DNA of 64,000 bases from Vitrella brassicaformis (GCA_001179505.1 CDMY01000327.1:55525-119524), one strand, 5' to 3'; counted from the stretch's first letter, positions 1-13,126 are shown. A program made the numbers and translations. The notes: generated from the letters alone by a model not told the origin.

Positions 1-1
1 G

Positions 2-1272
2 ATCGTCAAGAATGGCCTCCTGTGTCGGCAGATGTGCAGTGGAGAGTCGCCCGAGCTGCCCTTCAACGCCACGACTCCTCCGAGGGCGCCCTTCTTGGCC
101 CCTAACGAGGCCGGCAACGTCAGCACCGAGGGCACGGTTCGCGAGGGTGGTGGCTATCGGGCAGTGGGTGAAGGGTACATCCACGGGTCGTCGCGGGAGG
201 TGTCTTGCTTGAAGGGTTACACAGCTATCGAGGGCAAGGCCCCCGAGACCATCGGGTGCGTCGATGGACAGTGGCAGGAGCTCAGACTCGACTGCAGAGG
301 TGCGCAGAAATGGTCGCAAACACACGGGGCACGCAGTCGAATTCTGTTTCCGTCGTGTCTCCGCCTTGTTCACTGTCTGCAGCCGACTGCACGGAGCTGT
401 CTCTTGGTGACGGCTATCGCGTCGAGGGCAGTGGCCTCACCCATGGAGACACCCGCAAGATCAAGTGCTCGCCCGGCTACTTCTCGACGAAGCTTGTCGC
501 TGCCTCCACACACACACTGTCTGTGACGGTGACGTGCCAGGACGGCTCTTGGGCACCGCCGCAGCCCATCAAGTGCGTCAAGCCCGACACGACGACGAAA
601 ACACCCAGACAGGGCTTTTTCGTCTTCCTGAGGGACCTGTTTAGCGGCAACGCGGCCGTCGGCATCGTTGTGCTCATCGTCTTTTGCGTGGTCATGGTCA
701 TCGCGTCGCTGCTCGCCTGGAAGTACTACTTCAAGGACAAGTCCATTCGCAACCACGAGGAGCGAGAGAAGAGGATCCAGCAGCGACACGGCACCACACC
801 AGTGACAAGAGACGGCACCAACAATCCATCAGCAGACCTGAGGGCCGCCGGGAGCAAGACCAAGGCGCCACACAATGCTGAGGATGACTCGCTCACTCAT
901 GCCAGTGGGGGCCCCGAGACAGACCTCCTGTCCAGTGAGGGGCGGGAGAACAATAGCGACACCAGCAGCCTCGGCCCCAGCTCTGTCCGGATGGATGAGG
1001 GATCACGGTCCACCTTGCCGAACACACGGGGCGCATCATCAAACAACAAGGCGGGGCCCGACCGTCACGTGCCCTGGGCACCTCCCAGGACGGCCACTGA
1101 GGGAGGGGCGACACTCACAGACACCGACGACGACCTGACGTCGGCGGCTCACTTCGCGAGGGAGAGGAGACGGCACTCATGGGGACAAGACGGCACGAGC
1201 TCTGTGGGGTCGGAGTGGACAGAGTCGAGCAGTTTGGCGGATCGACACAGGCCGAGGAGGCCGCCCGTCTAG
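2..1272 (+). CDS. Sushi (CCP)-domain single-pass membrane protein, 5' partial
   Basis: The gene enters from the left edge. Exon 1 runs to 299 and joins at 383 after an 83-base intron (phase 1). Two sushi-like modules are visible: one ends with the pattern C..G.W.....C at about 225-295, the other spans the Cys-rich stretch 388-576. They are followed by a strongly hydrophobic segment (AAVGIVVLIVFCVVMVIASL, about 652-711) and a basic stop-transfer sequence. The cytoplasmic tail of about 175 residues is polar, rich in Ser, Thr, Arg and Asp, with no domain I recognise. The stop is at 1270-1272. Sushi modules are extracellular binding domains, so a type I surface or secretory-pathway protein is likely. 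The N-terminus and any signal peptide lie outside the window. Confidence 0.75.
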
Positions 1273-1941
1273 TGACGAGCGGCACGGACTGTGTCTCCTG
1301 CTCCTGGTTGTTTTGTTTGTTGTATAGCAGCGCGTGTACATGTGTGCATATCAATCAGCCAGCCGTCATCGGTGTAGATAGTCAAGCATGGTATTGAATT
1401 AGAGGTCGGTTTGGGCTCTCGACAGCCAAGTTTTCGGCCTCTGTGCTTTCTCGAGAAAGGGCACCGTGCATTACGGCGGCCTAGCTTACAAAGTGTGGGC
1501 ACGAGGAATGGGGCAGGGGCCAATTAGGTAGGTGTACCCTTGCGTGTGACAGATCGTATGGTGAGGTGCATGCGTCCACATTTTTTTCTTGTGTATGTGA
1601 TTTGTTTTGTCACGGCCTTATTGTGAGACTCTGAAGGTCATGACTAGCTGCCGCATGTTCTTCATGTGTTTATGTCTCAATCCACACAACTTCAGCAGTG
1701 TCCTTCCATACATCCATGCAACGTCCTTGCAGGCACACAGTCCTCAGCACTTGTCACAATCGCCCCAGACACCTACTGGCGGCTGCTTCGTCGCTATAAT
1801 CCACGACTTTATACACAACCTGCAATGAACAGCTCAGATGACGGCGGCACTGTGTGTGTGTGTGTGTGTGCCGGTTTTGCTGACCAGTTTCTGTGAAGCA
1901 CTCGGAAGACCGCAATCGGGACAGTGCATGCAGTGAGTCGA
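1273..1941. other. Intergenic region between convergent genes
   Basis: These 670 bases separate the 3' ends of the sushi gene and the SET/MYND gene. I see no supportable coding exon. A short (TG)n tract lies at about 1853-1870. Confidence 0.6.
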
Positions 1942-3295
1942 TCAGTAGAGCATTCCGCTCTCAGTTTCGCATTTTGTGCATCGACCTGCGCCGTACAGAG
2001 ACCACACAGCAATGACGCTCCCGTGTAAGGGGGATTTGCGCATCTTGCTCGTCTCACAAAGGAAATGGTGCGAGCGAAAGAGGACATCCTGCACACACAT
2101 GCACGATGCAGCAGAATATCTTTGCTCATCGCTTCTCGCCCTTACCCTGCGTACGTCGACCGGCCACGTGATGTCGACGCCATAGTTGGAGACTATCTCC
2201 TCACCTGCACAGGCAAGAGCGGCAGACATGAATGGCACCGCACGTGTGTGGGTGACATACACACATACCTGTGCGGATGTCCTTGGTGGTTGTGTAGGTC
2301 ACGAGGGTGCCTTCGGTTGGTGCATAAGACACCGACACATTGGGTGCACACGAATGGTTGATCAGGCTCGCCACGGCATACATGCCTCCTCCTCCCTTGG
2401 TCGCTGCCCCCTGTGCAGGCCCATGAGCACCGTCAATATGACACAGGTTGAACAAATTGCTCTTGACAGTGGCCACAAGACACTGATATAGCTCCACCGG
2501 CAGTTGACGTTCCCCTTCGCCAATGCCCAAGTGGTCGAGGACCTGCCGGTACTGCGACAGGATGGGCTGCATCTGCACATTCATGGCGAGTTGCTCCATT
2601 CCGTAGGGAAGCAGACCCTCGAGAGAGGCGGCCAAAGCAGACGCCAGGCTGGCCCCATCTCTTCGCTGCGATACGAGGGCCCTCCAGAGAACCCGACAGA
2701 CCAACCGTCCCTCCTGGCCATTCAACAATAATGCGGCCGTATCGTTCTGCGTGGGCTCTAGGAAGTCCACCGGTGCCCTATCATCGCCGCCATCATCCAT
2801 CGCTGCATCTGCGCCAACGTAAGAGCCGACGCCCCTGACAGAGATGCGCTTCCATGCAGACGATGCCCGCAGGCTCCCATACACCCTCCGCCGCTCCCGC
2901 GAGAATCTCCCCGTGCTGTTGACCCTGTCGAGGTTCCTCCACAACTGATCTCTCCCCTTCGGTGTCGTCGACCGGCACTCCAGCACATGGAACTCATCAC
3001 GGGCCATTGAGCGGCACTTTCTGCTGCAGTAGAGCTCAGACGAGAGGCATTGCGGGCAAAGAATCAGCCGCCTGCCACCCAAGGGACGACAGCAGTAGCT
3101 GCAAGATAATGGCGATGAGCGTGGGGGCACGGCGATCATCGACGGCTCAGAGAACAGCTGTTCGCCGGCTGTGATGTTGCGTGTTGCGACGAGTCCTCTG
3201 CCTGTGGCGGGCGAGTATGTTGGCCCCAGGGGAGCGGCGAGTGGCGAGAGGGCGCGACGCTGGTGCGCGGACAGGTGAAAGACGTCGATGACCAT
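1942..3295 (-). CDS. SET and MYND domain (SMYD-type) protein lysine methyltransferase
   Basis: This gene probably encodes a protein lysine methyltransferase using S-adenosylmethionine. The start is ATG at 3293-3295. An early SET segment precedes a MYND zinc finger (CSYC...CPQC...YCS.KC...H.LEC, about residues 64-105). Later come the SET signatures NHSC (AdoMet-binding region) and GEEI.SNYG. Introns are at 2205-2268 (phase 1) and 2089-2145 (57 bases, phase 0). Across them the frame reads DIRTGEEIVSNYG and then RRDVLFRSHHFLC. The post-SET cysteine cluster looks degenerate: after FLC only scattered cysteines remain. The stop is at 1942. The SMYD family is well known from histone and non-histone methylation; the actual substrate here is unknown. 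Confidence 0.85.
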
Positions 3296-3595
3296 CGAAG
3301 GATCTGATCAGCCCTTCCCTGAACAAAGGGCAAGATGCAATCAAGTGCAGCGATTCTTGTACCTACCGTCTATCTGTGGCCGGCCAAGGTCCTTCTTACC
3401 TTCATCTGTCGTACATGGCCCTTTGTCATGCAGCGCCACCACAGCCAGGCAAAAGATCTTCAATGAATGCATTGAGATGGCTGACTTTGTTGATTCATTC
3501 AGCGGCTCCGGCAGCGGCAAATTGGCTGGTTGGTTGTTGCGTTCGCCCCTCCATCCAAATCGGGCGCCCAAACCCTGACGCCCAAACCCTGACGC
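3296..3595. promoter_or_regulatory. Divergent promoter with two AAACCCT motifs
   Basis: This 300-base spacer lies between head-to-head genes. It contains a perfect 14-base direct repeat, CCCAAACCCTGACG, at 3568-3581 and 3582-3595, directly abutting the ATG at 3596. The core AAACCCT resembles the plant telo-box. A regulatory role is inferred. Confidence 0.45.
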
Positions 3596-5339
3596 ATGCG
3601 AGACATGGATATGGAACGCGAGCTTAGCCTAGGCCGCGGTTTGCTGAGATTCACTTGCCGCCGGCGGGTTCACCCCACTCGGCACACCGGTCAGATCACG
3701 CATCAGCAGATGGACAGAGGTGACGTTCCGATGCTCCCGATGGATGCCGTGTTGAGAGATGAGCTGGCCACATTCGGCCCGCACCTCAAGAACACCTTCA
3801 TTCACTTCGATGACAAAGCACAAGCCGCCAGACCTCGCCCAGAGCGACTCAGGTGACGGCGGGAGGTTACATGGGGCGGCAGAGAGAGCCGCTGACTCAC
3901 TGTGCTGCGTGTGTGTGTTCAGGTTGCCCCGGAGTTCGTCTCAGCACTCACTGCCATCGCAGGAGCAGCTGGATGAGCTGAGCAGCGATCTCCACAGCTA
4001 CTATTTCCTCAACCGTGGCATCTCCCCGTCCCCCTCCAATCGCCCCTCTCCCTCGCCCGAGATGCTCGAGTCCATGCTCGTCGAAACCACGAAGAAGCTC
4101 CGCTCGTCGAGCAGCCTCATTAGCGGCAGGTCTACCGACGCATGTGGCGGCTCCACATCCGACTCCGACGGCACCGCTCCCACCGCATCGGGCGACTCGG
4201 ACAATGAGAGCACCAGTGGCGGCGGATATGTCAAGTTCCCATCGCCATACTCGCCCTCGTCGGCCATGCAGACGGGCGGCAGGTATGATGAGAGCGAGAC
4301 GGCGTCGCTGAGCGTGCAGTCTGACGAGTTCAAGGGTGGGTGGGGGGTTCAGGGCATGGGGGGCATGCCGGCCAGCCCCCTCATGTCCATGACCGTCACT
4401 CCGGAGGAGCGCGCCGCTGCGGGCAGCTGGTCCTTCGGCACCACGTTCCATCAGAGAGGTGAGCAAGGTGGAAAGAAGCCAGGGAGGAGGCAAGACAGAC
4501 AGACAGACAGATTCCATGAATCCATGAGAACTACGTGCGTGTGTGATCCGACTGTTGAGATGCAGGCACGTGCAATCCGTGTCGTTACGAGTGGACCAAG
4601 GGGTGTCATTTGGGCAGCCAGTGCCGGTTCTGCCATCACGAGGATCACACACCCAACGGCGCCATCCGCGTCATCCCCGACGCCGAGACGGTCAAGAACT
4701 CATCGGTGCGGCCCGACACCATTCTGGGAGGCAAGAAAACCCGACTCAGCCCACACCAGAACGGTCAAGACGACAGCCCACCATTCCTCAGCCGCGAGAC
4801 TTCCCCCGTCCACATGCTATATGCAGCGGCCAATCCGACGGCATTCTACCTGCCAAAGAGGGGCGTGACGGCAGCCAACGGGGGCGGTGCGGGGGGCGCG
4901 GCGCCGCTGATGTACGTGTATTCGCCTCCCGGCAAGGGCATGCGCATGGACAGGGCTGCTTTGAAGACACTGGGAGCACCGAACCGAAGCCTGTCTGGGT
5001 GAGCTCATTCACATCACAGCACAGCACAGCCACACAACACATTACATGGTTTCCCCTCCCTGATATGATAGATGCTCATCGCATGTTTGCACTGCACGTC
5101 ACGTTGGTTGTGTGTTGTGTGTGTATGGTATGCAATGCAGGGGTCTGCTTCCGTCAATGCAGGGACCCATGTGTGATCCGACGAACGGCAACGGGCTGCT
5201 CCCCACACCCAACGGAGCATACCCTGCGCCCCGGCACATCTCGGCCCAGCAGCAACTGGAGCTGGTCGGCAAGCTGCTGACACGGAACCACCCGTCCCAG
5301 CGAAACAACGTGACCGACACCACCAACATGGCCCGGTGA
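3596..5339 (+). CDS. CCCH-type zinc finger protein
   Basis: Four exons are supported: 3596-3852, 3923-4458, 4566-4998 and 5141-5339, with phases 2, 1 and 2. All joins keep one frame. The only recognisable domain is formed across the second join: R-GTCNPCRYEWTKGCHLG followed by SQCRFCHHEDH. This is the C-x2-C...C...C-x2-CHH arrangement seen in many alveolate CCCH proteins, and it implies RNA binding. The rest is low-complexity, rich in Ser, Pro and Gly, with many possible phosphorylation sites. The first ATG (3596) is used here, but in-frame ATGs at 3608 and 3710 are alternatives. The stop TGA is at 5337-5339. A post-transcriptional regulator is the best guess; the target is unknown. Confidence 0.8.
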
Positions 5340-8300
5340 CGGGCGGACAGGGGGAGAGGGGAGGGGAGGGGGAGAGGGGAGGGGGACACTGCGTGGCTGT
5401 CTGTGTTGTGGGTGGGGTGGTACTGCGTATCCATTACATGTGAGTATCTGTGTGTGCATCCACTCCATCTGCCTAGCGCTCGTGTGTGGTGTGCATTGCA
5501 TCGACTGTGCACTCTTCCGTGCGTTGCGTTTATCCTGCCTTGTGAGGTTTGTAAGGAAGGAAGGCACACAGACAGGCAGACAGACAGACTGGCTGGCTGG
5601 CTGGCTGGGGGATTGGATTGGCTGTGTGGGTTCCATTCTACCTACAAGACAGGCACGGCACGCCTTCATGTCATGACAGACTGACTGATGGGTAAAAGTG
5701 GAAGGGAATGAATGGATTGGTCGTTGTGTTTTTTCACGATCTTGTGGTTGGGGTGAGTCAGTGGTTGTATGGCTTGTCGTGATGTGATACACGCACGTAC
5801 GGGTTTTGATTTCCAATGGGGCGACGGGGGGAGGGGGGGGGGGGTTGGATGGGATGGGCCGCAAGGCAAGGGGCGGGAGGGCATCTGTGCGACGCACATG
5901 GCCTCTGATTTGCCCCTTGCGCATGTGCCTGCCTGGCTGCCTGGATGAGTGGACTCCCCTGACTAAGCAACGCACGGAGCATTTGTGCTGTGTGCGCGAG
6001 GCCGAGATTGAGGCAACGACTCACGTGACGCTTTGACGCACACAGCAATGGATGGATGGATTGATGCGAGTGTCTGGCTGCATGCATGCAAAGGAACTCT
6101 CTCTGAACGAAGCACGGATTTTTCGCTTTCTCTGGCTGGCCAACCACAACCAGCACACATCCCATGCCATCACCTCACCTACACAAGCAGCACACAACTG
6201 GTAGACAGACAGGACGAGAGAGACAAGGAGAGGCAAGGCAGGTTGCGCTGCGCACCTGACTGGCATGACATTGGGCTTTCTCTTTCCTCCCCTGCCCTGC
6301 ACGTATGTATCACTGCATTTTTGATGACCTGCCTTCAAGTGGTATGTATGGATGTAGGGAGCACACAGGGAGGAAGCAAGCAAGGAAGCCACAAACCAAG
6401 CTGCTGCCCAGACTCTCCCTCTCCTTGTCTCGGTCTCTGCCACTAGGGGAGCGAAGCGAGGTGACATCCACTCGCAGGGAAAGCACACAGGGATGCGATC
6501 CGTGTATGGTATGCGTGCACCTTTGCATGTGTGTCTGCGTGTGCATGTGTGTGTGTGTGTGGATGGAGGGCTCCACGAGCGTACCTTTGTTTTGTCCGCT
6601 GGGGGCTCACTCACTCACCTCATATGCCTGCCGTCTGAGTGACTGTCTATAGTCACTCATTCACTATCCATCGAGTCTGTCTTTGTTCGTTTTCTCTCTC
6701 TGCGTTGCTTAGCTGCTCGTTGTGCGTACGTACGTCCGTATGTACGTGTGTGTCTATGTAAGGGTATGTACTGTTGTAATTCGACAAGCTAAGTAAGTGA
6801 GGCACAGCGCAGCGGATGCGAATGCCCTCCCTGACTGAGAGCAGAGCTTGGTGCGTTGAGTTGCGTGCGTGTGACCCAAAGGGTCAGCGAGCGGAGAGCA
6901 GACGACACGAACGACCTCCATGCATTGCATGCCGGCCTACCTGCCTACCTGCTGCTGTGGTTTTGCCCGATGATTGAGCTGCCTGCGTGATGATATCTAT
7001 GATGACTCGGGAATCTCGAGAACGGACGCTGCCTGCCTGCCTGCAAGTGTGCGATGCTACACAATGAATGGACGCGTGTTGTGTTGTGATGGATCTGGGT
7101 GAGGATGACGGTTGATTTTGTCTGCCTGCCACCGGTGGCTGCGCTGCTTCTTTCGCTCATGCAATTTTTGTCTCCTGGTCGACGGAGGGGGGGATCGGCG
7201 GGCGAAGGTATGACGGACCCGACCCACAGAGGCCGGTGACGTGATACCACGCCACGCTCGCTTCTTGCTTCCTTCCTATGTCATGGATGTTGGTGCGGTG
7301 CCCTGCTGGCTGTTTGTTGTGGTGTGAGGTTGGGAAGGCGGTTAATGCTCCGGGTGTGTTGCTTTCCGTCGTGATACTTACTGAGGTTGCTTACATACAC
7401 CCATACGTGAGTGAGTGAATGCCGTGATGTGTCTGGCGTGTCTGTGGTGTCCCTCATCCCCACATACTTGACTTGGAGAGGTGCTCCTACAAGATCAGAT
7501 CGCTCGTGAGCGTGTGAGTGGCGGTTGCCGCAGAGTCGGCAAGTGTGATGGTTCGTGTCGGTAAACTCTCACCGTCCCCGAGATCAGTCAGTACCTTTCA
7601 CTCACATATGGCCATATGTGAGAGAGACGTACGTCTCGGGAAGGGAGGCAGTAGACATACCAAACCCCAGCCCAGCCGTCCTCTCATCTCCCTCCCACAA
7701 CGACAGAACAGATCAAGTGCACCTCACCGTGCGTACTTGCTTTTTGTCATCTGCTGTGAGCCTGCCTGCCTGCCTGCCAAGAAAGCATTCATGTGTGTCG
7801 TTATGTGTGTTATATTTGTAATCCCTGCGTGATGTAATGGTTACCGCCATGTCCCTTCACTCACATTCAACCACTAGCTAGCGTGAAAGATCGGCAGGGT
7901 GGAGGCCCATCCCATGGGTGTCTGTCTGAGGTGTGGTGCTGTGTCTGGTGTGCTGCCGGGTGGGTGGGCGGGGGCAAGGGGGAGGGATGGGTGTGTGTAC
8001 TCAGGGATACAAGTCTACCGACTTTGTGTATTAGTGAGAGAACGGAGGAAGGACAGACAAAAGGACAGATGAGATAGATGCACACGTCACGGTATCAGAC
8101 AGAAACAAAGGAAGCAACAACAGCGACACAGATGGATGGATGGACTGCCTGCCTGCCTGCCTGTTCACCTGCCTGTTTACCTGCGTCCGTCGAAAATCAC
8201 CTCACGTCATTCAGTCAGCGAGAGCCCTCCCTTGTTTGTTGAATTCTCTGTCCACATGACATGACATCATCACTCTGCCGTGTGTTGTGTGTGTTGTCTG

Positions 8301-9538
8301 TCATCTTTGTTGTATGTACAGCATGCCCTGTGGTGCTGTGGATGTCTGTCTTGCTTTCACACCCAACCGCACGCACCCATGCATTCCATCGCGTGACGTC
8401 ACACGATCATTCTCACCATCATATCCACCCCGTCAACCTATGTGTTGTGTATATCTTCAGGGATTTTTTCCGTCCTCGCAGACCGTATGCAGGCGTGCGA
8501 ACAAGACGGTTATCCACACGTTCTTTCTCGGTCTCATTCCATCTCCCTCCCTGCCTACTCGCACCTTTCCCTTTCCGTGCAATGCCCTGCCCTGAGTGAT
8601 TTAGGTGCTGCCTGCCTGCCTGCCTGCCTGCCCTGCTTTGTTCCCACCTGCTGCGATGAGATTTTGTCGGCTGGCTGCCTTCGTGCCTGTGTGTGCGAGT
8701 CCTGACTATGTCTCTCCCTTGGTGACTTACTTCCTGCCTGCCTAACGAACCGAGTGATGCACGTCTGTGTGTGTGTGTGTGTCGGTGCGTCTCTCATAAG
8801 AGAAGATATCATGACTGACACGGCTCGATGGTGCGATCGATGCGAATGAACAACCATTGCAAAAACGAAACGACATTTCGCCTCCAATGTTGACCAGGCC
8901 TCACTTCACTTACATGCGCAGGTCTGGGCGTCGGACCTTGCCCCTAATCTACACAATACCGGCGCACACACGGAATGTTAGTTAAGTCACGCCTTGATCG
9001 AAGCGTACAAACAGACGTCAGGAAGACAGCTTGCCATCCGCTCTGCATGCCCGCCGGTTATACGATACAATCACTCATCACACATTGCTGTGCGTTACAA
9101 GAAACAGTCATTCAGCAGGCGGGCTGCACAGGCGGGCGGGCAGAGGTTGGTGTGGCTGAAAGGTCGCCTGACGTCAGACGTCTTGGTCGGCGAAAAAGGC
9201 CACTTCCTCTTTGTCCATGCTGCCAACTGTCGTGTACTGACACGACACCATATTCACACACACGCAGACACGCCACGAGTGAGAGTTCTCGCCACTGAGT
9301 GCTGTGCTGCAGGAGCATAGCATCCGCTTACCATGGTGCTAGGTGCGCTTCGGTATGGCCCTCCCAGCCGCCGCACTACAACTGATGTCTGCAGAAGGAC
9401 AGACACAACGACAACGCGAGACTACTTGCGGACACGCGCAATCTGTCCATCGTCCACTCACCACAAGTCCCAGGACTGCTGCAATGGGCGTGCAGACGTA
9501 TCTACGCAACGTGTGTCAGTCAACACACACACAGCAAC
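5340..9538. other. Gene-poor 4.2-kb stretch
   Basis: No supportable gene was found on either strand. ORFs are short and biased by CTGCCTGC, GGATGGAT and TGTGTG simple repeats. A poly-G run (about 5834-5844) and GA-rich tracts just after 5340 are visible. It may hold long UTRs, a noncoding RNA or a decayed element; nothing in the sequence decides. Confidence 0.5.
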
Positions 9539-10941
9539 TCAGAAAGTGCCGAACTGTCTGTGGGATCACGGACGAACACATATGTCTGTGGCGGGGTGCC
9601 CCGCCCACCTCACCTGTCTTCCATGAGTTTGACGTGAGTGTGCGAGTCGTCCTCCACATCCAGTGAGCCGAAGAAGAAACCGAAAATCAAACCCAGCAGC
9701 AACGAGCCGAATATCAACGCACATATCTGACCGGAATGGACACATACCACATGGCGCTCAGCGGGCTAGCAGACAGCTTCGTCTGAGCTGCACGAACCTG
9801 TGCTGGCGTATGTACAGGCCCCAGAGGTATGGCGTCCTCTTGCGCTGCTTTCAGGCCAGTCAGGCGAAACTCGTGCAGCAAATTGAGGGCATCCTGAACC
9901 AAACAGAAGACGGGCAGGGCCGGGGGGGAGGGGGGGCTCCATCTGCATACAGCCGGACTGTTCTATCCAGCCGCTGACCAGGAAAGCAAAAGTGAGGGCA
10001 AAGCTGAGGGACACCCCAAGCAACGAATACCTGAAGCCCACCCAGACAGACGCGTACACCGATCGTGACGACGGAATGCAATGCGCTTCTCGTCCGTGCA
10101 TTCTCTGGCTGGCTACATGGGTATTTTGATGATTGGGCTGAGATTGCAGAACCAGTCCTTCTCCAGCAGAAAGCAAAAGAGGCCCGACAAGATGATCTGG
10201 GCGGCGCGCACACAGAAACAGTTACAGGTGTATCGTATCAAGCACCACATGGCCTGGCCTGGCACTGGTGGTGCTCATGACCGACCGACCATTCCAGCGA
10301 ATCCGTGCAGCATGGTCCTGCTGTGCTGCGCGGCAGGCTCAGCTGCAACAGTCGACCACCCCTTCTGCCGATGAGCTGATCAATCGGTCCGTCCACAAAT
10401 GAAATGCCAATCAATGAACACACACAGGGTGGGGTATTCATGGCGGACCCGACCCAAGGTCTCTCTCATCAATCAATGTGTCAGTGGTGTACCTCTCCAT
10501 ATGATGAGTCCGCCGAGGAAAAGAAACCCTGTACCGAACAGCTGACAGGCACGGCACAAGGAGGTAGGAGGGAGAGCGATTTATGGCAACGCTGCATCCT
10601 TCTTTCGTGTTGGCTGACGCGTCGTGTTTGGCTCGTTGCCTTGCCTACCACTGAGAACCACCGATTAAAGGAAACCTCGATGAGCGCATTGGTGACTGAA
10701 TGAAACACAATACGCAAGGCATCCGCATCCACTAAAGAGCCGAGCACCGTCCTGTGATTACGCTCACCGATGTAGGACGAAAAGGTTCCAAACACGACCC
10801 CAATCTGAACACACATGCGTCAGGCAAAGATCCATCCGTATCATTGCCGTTCTGCCCACATCCGATGCTCACCAGTGCCGCGTAGAGGTCTCCAGTGTGT
10901 ACGCGGCTGCCAATGCCCATCACGCTACCAGATCTGTCCAT
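9539..10941 (-). CDS. Multi-pass membrane protein, function unknown
   Basis: This locus was reconstructed from small exons that each encode hydrophobic stretches and join in frame. In transcript order: DLYAAL joined to IGVVFGTFSSYI; LFGTGFLFLGGLIIW; HGFAGM joined to IILSGLFCFLLEKDWF; YSLLGVSLSFALTFAFL; then a hydrophilic loop (DALNLLHEFRLTGLK); and finally ICALIFGSLLLGLIFGFFFG followed by an acidic tail and a stop near 9539. That gives about five or six membrane segments. The ATG at 10941 is the conservative start; an in-frame ATG at 11082 would add about 47 residues and would lie within 10 bases of the opposite gene's ATG. I do not recognise the family. Some exon edges, especially near 9890-9980, are uncertain. 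Confidence 0.55.
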
Positions 10942-11091
10942 GTGCTGAAAGCAACGAGTGCAGTAGATCCGTACGAGGCTTTTTGCTCTCCGGGGCTCAC
11001 CCACCTGCGCGCGCTTGAGACTGTGCCCCCTCCTGCCCACAGAAGGCGAAAAGAACCTGTCCTCTGGCCAAGTGCCACTCATTCGTTCGTC

Positions 11092-13126
11092 ATGTCTGGC
11101 GAGGAAATCCCCGACTGGGCACCACAAGATGACCCATCATGCGCATTCGCACTCGATGTTGCCACTGCAGAGTCCGCAGCGGAGGAGGCCGTCGAGTCCA
11201 TCATCCACGAGGGCGGCCGGCTCATCTACGCCCACTACCTGCAGCGGAAGGCCTTCCCCTTCGCCGCCTCGGCCATATGTGACGTGTTGCTGTCGCACGT
11301 GGACATGTGCTTCGTGCGGATGGACGAGGGCGAGAGAGGCAGGGCAGAGCAGTGGGCGCTCGAGGCCGAGCCGAAGAGGCCGCCCATCGACACCTGGGCG
11401 AGGGGGGCTGTGGAAGTGAGACGGAGGGAAGGCAAGGCGCCGAAAGCAATTGGAGCGACACAAGACGAAACCACCACGCCTTCATCCACAAGGTGAGGCG
11501 AAACACATGACGCCATCACATCCACGAATGAGCCTCCCTCCTTGCCTGTCTGTCTGTGTCCATACATTTTGCAGGAGCCCCAAGGGCCGGAGGGACATGC
11601 GGGAGAGGGAGAAAGATGAAGAGGTTCTGGAGACGGAGGAGAAACCGCCTCCACCCGTCACCATGCCCATCGAGTGGAGGCCTGGCGCAGGGGTGGATGG
11701 CTGGGTGCGGGGCCGAGACAGCGAAGAAGACGCCCTGAGGGACATGAAGGAGCGGGAGACCAGGCGGCGGAAGGATGAGGAGGCCAGGCTCAAGAAGAAG
11801 AAGCAAGAGGACGAAGAGGAGCAAGCGCGGCTCGCCAAGCTCAAGGCGGAGCTCAAGCACAAGCCATACACATTCGACTCAGATGGCAATCTTATTATGG
11901 TGTCCCCCGTCATGTCTCCCGAGAGACTGCCGCCGCAGAACGTGGCCGTCAACTACAGATGGAGGGCCACAGGTGGGTGTCTCCGCCGTACTCCAAATGA
12001 AGTGGGCTGGCTGCACTTGCCTGACTCTCCTTCTCTGTGTTCATTCAGAGGGCGGTGATGGTGCCAAGGAGGCGAAGGCGAAGAAGAATCCCGATCGGCG
12101 AACAGTGGGCAGAGAAGAAGAGAGAAAGGCAGCGGGGGATGAGGAGGCCGTTCTAGTGCGAAAGTCCAAGAGCCGTCAGCCACCTGCGATCGAGACAATG
12201 CAGGTGGCCCCTGGGGTCGCTCTGAGCGAGGGGGGCCGCATGAAAAAGGGTCAAGGCGACAGACAGCACTCACACGAGGCAGACAGACACCTATGGGATG
12301 GGCAAATATCCTCTGGACGCACTTATATGTGTGCACCTCTGCAGGTCCCGAGCCTTCCCCGGACCCCCGGCATCTAAGCCGGAAGGATTATGAGCGTCTG
12401 GTTGAGTCCTTCGCTAATATGTCGAGTTCTCTGCTGCCGTCCTCTTTCCAGCCCATCGCGTCTGTGGCATCGCCGCTGATGGAGTCTATCGCGGAGGAAC
12501 AGGTGCCGGTGGGAATGGAGAGCTGGCAGGAGACCGCTGCTGAGAGCGCGTCGCCGGTCAGAAGAGAAATCAATCAGGGCACCCACATGCACAGTATGTC
12601 ATTGCCTCCCCATCTTGTAGACTGCGAGTGTGCGGATTGCTGAGCCGGCTCCAGAGGGGGCGGCGGAGGTGAGAAATCCGGGAATCCAAGATGCGGTTGG
12701 CATCAACTGTCGTGTGCCGGTGTGCCTGGCAGGCAACAGTGGCTGCAGCACAGGCCGCCTCCACTCTTGACCGTTTCAACGCAGCCATAGTCAATGCCAA
12801 AGACTGGGGAGTGAACCCACCAGCAAAGGGTGCGACATCCAAAGGAATGTGTGACGTACGCCACGCGTCTCGCTTCTGACATGTGTGGGTGCAGGCAGCA
12901 AGAAGACTCAGCCTTCTGTTCCGACAGACCTCAGCAACACCCAATTTGTCAAACTGAAAAAAGATGGTCAGTAAGCGTTCGGGGAGAGATGGGACTGAGG
13001 CGCGGCGCAGACGGCTGTGTTGGTTGATGTGATGCATGACAGCCTTGGGAGACATCAAACGAAGGCTCAGGGACCGGTACGAGTGTACAAAAACGCAACG
13101 CACAGTGCACCCGGCAACTAGACACA

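Noticed and set aside
5154-5975. 273-residue leftward open frame
   Set aside because: It overlaps the last exon of the zinc finger gene and then runs through simple repeats; the composition (Pro/Thr/Ser/His) and absence of motifs suggest a chance ORF.
9562-9663. ABCG-type transporter from the helix GLIFGFFFGSLD
   Set aside because: No nucleotide-binding domain (Walker A, signature motif) occurs in the neighbouring leftward exons, and the helix lies at the C-terminal end, not where ABCG proteins carry it.
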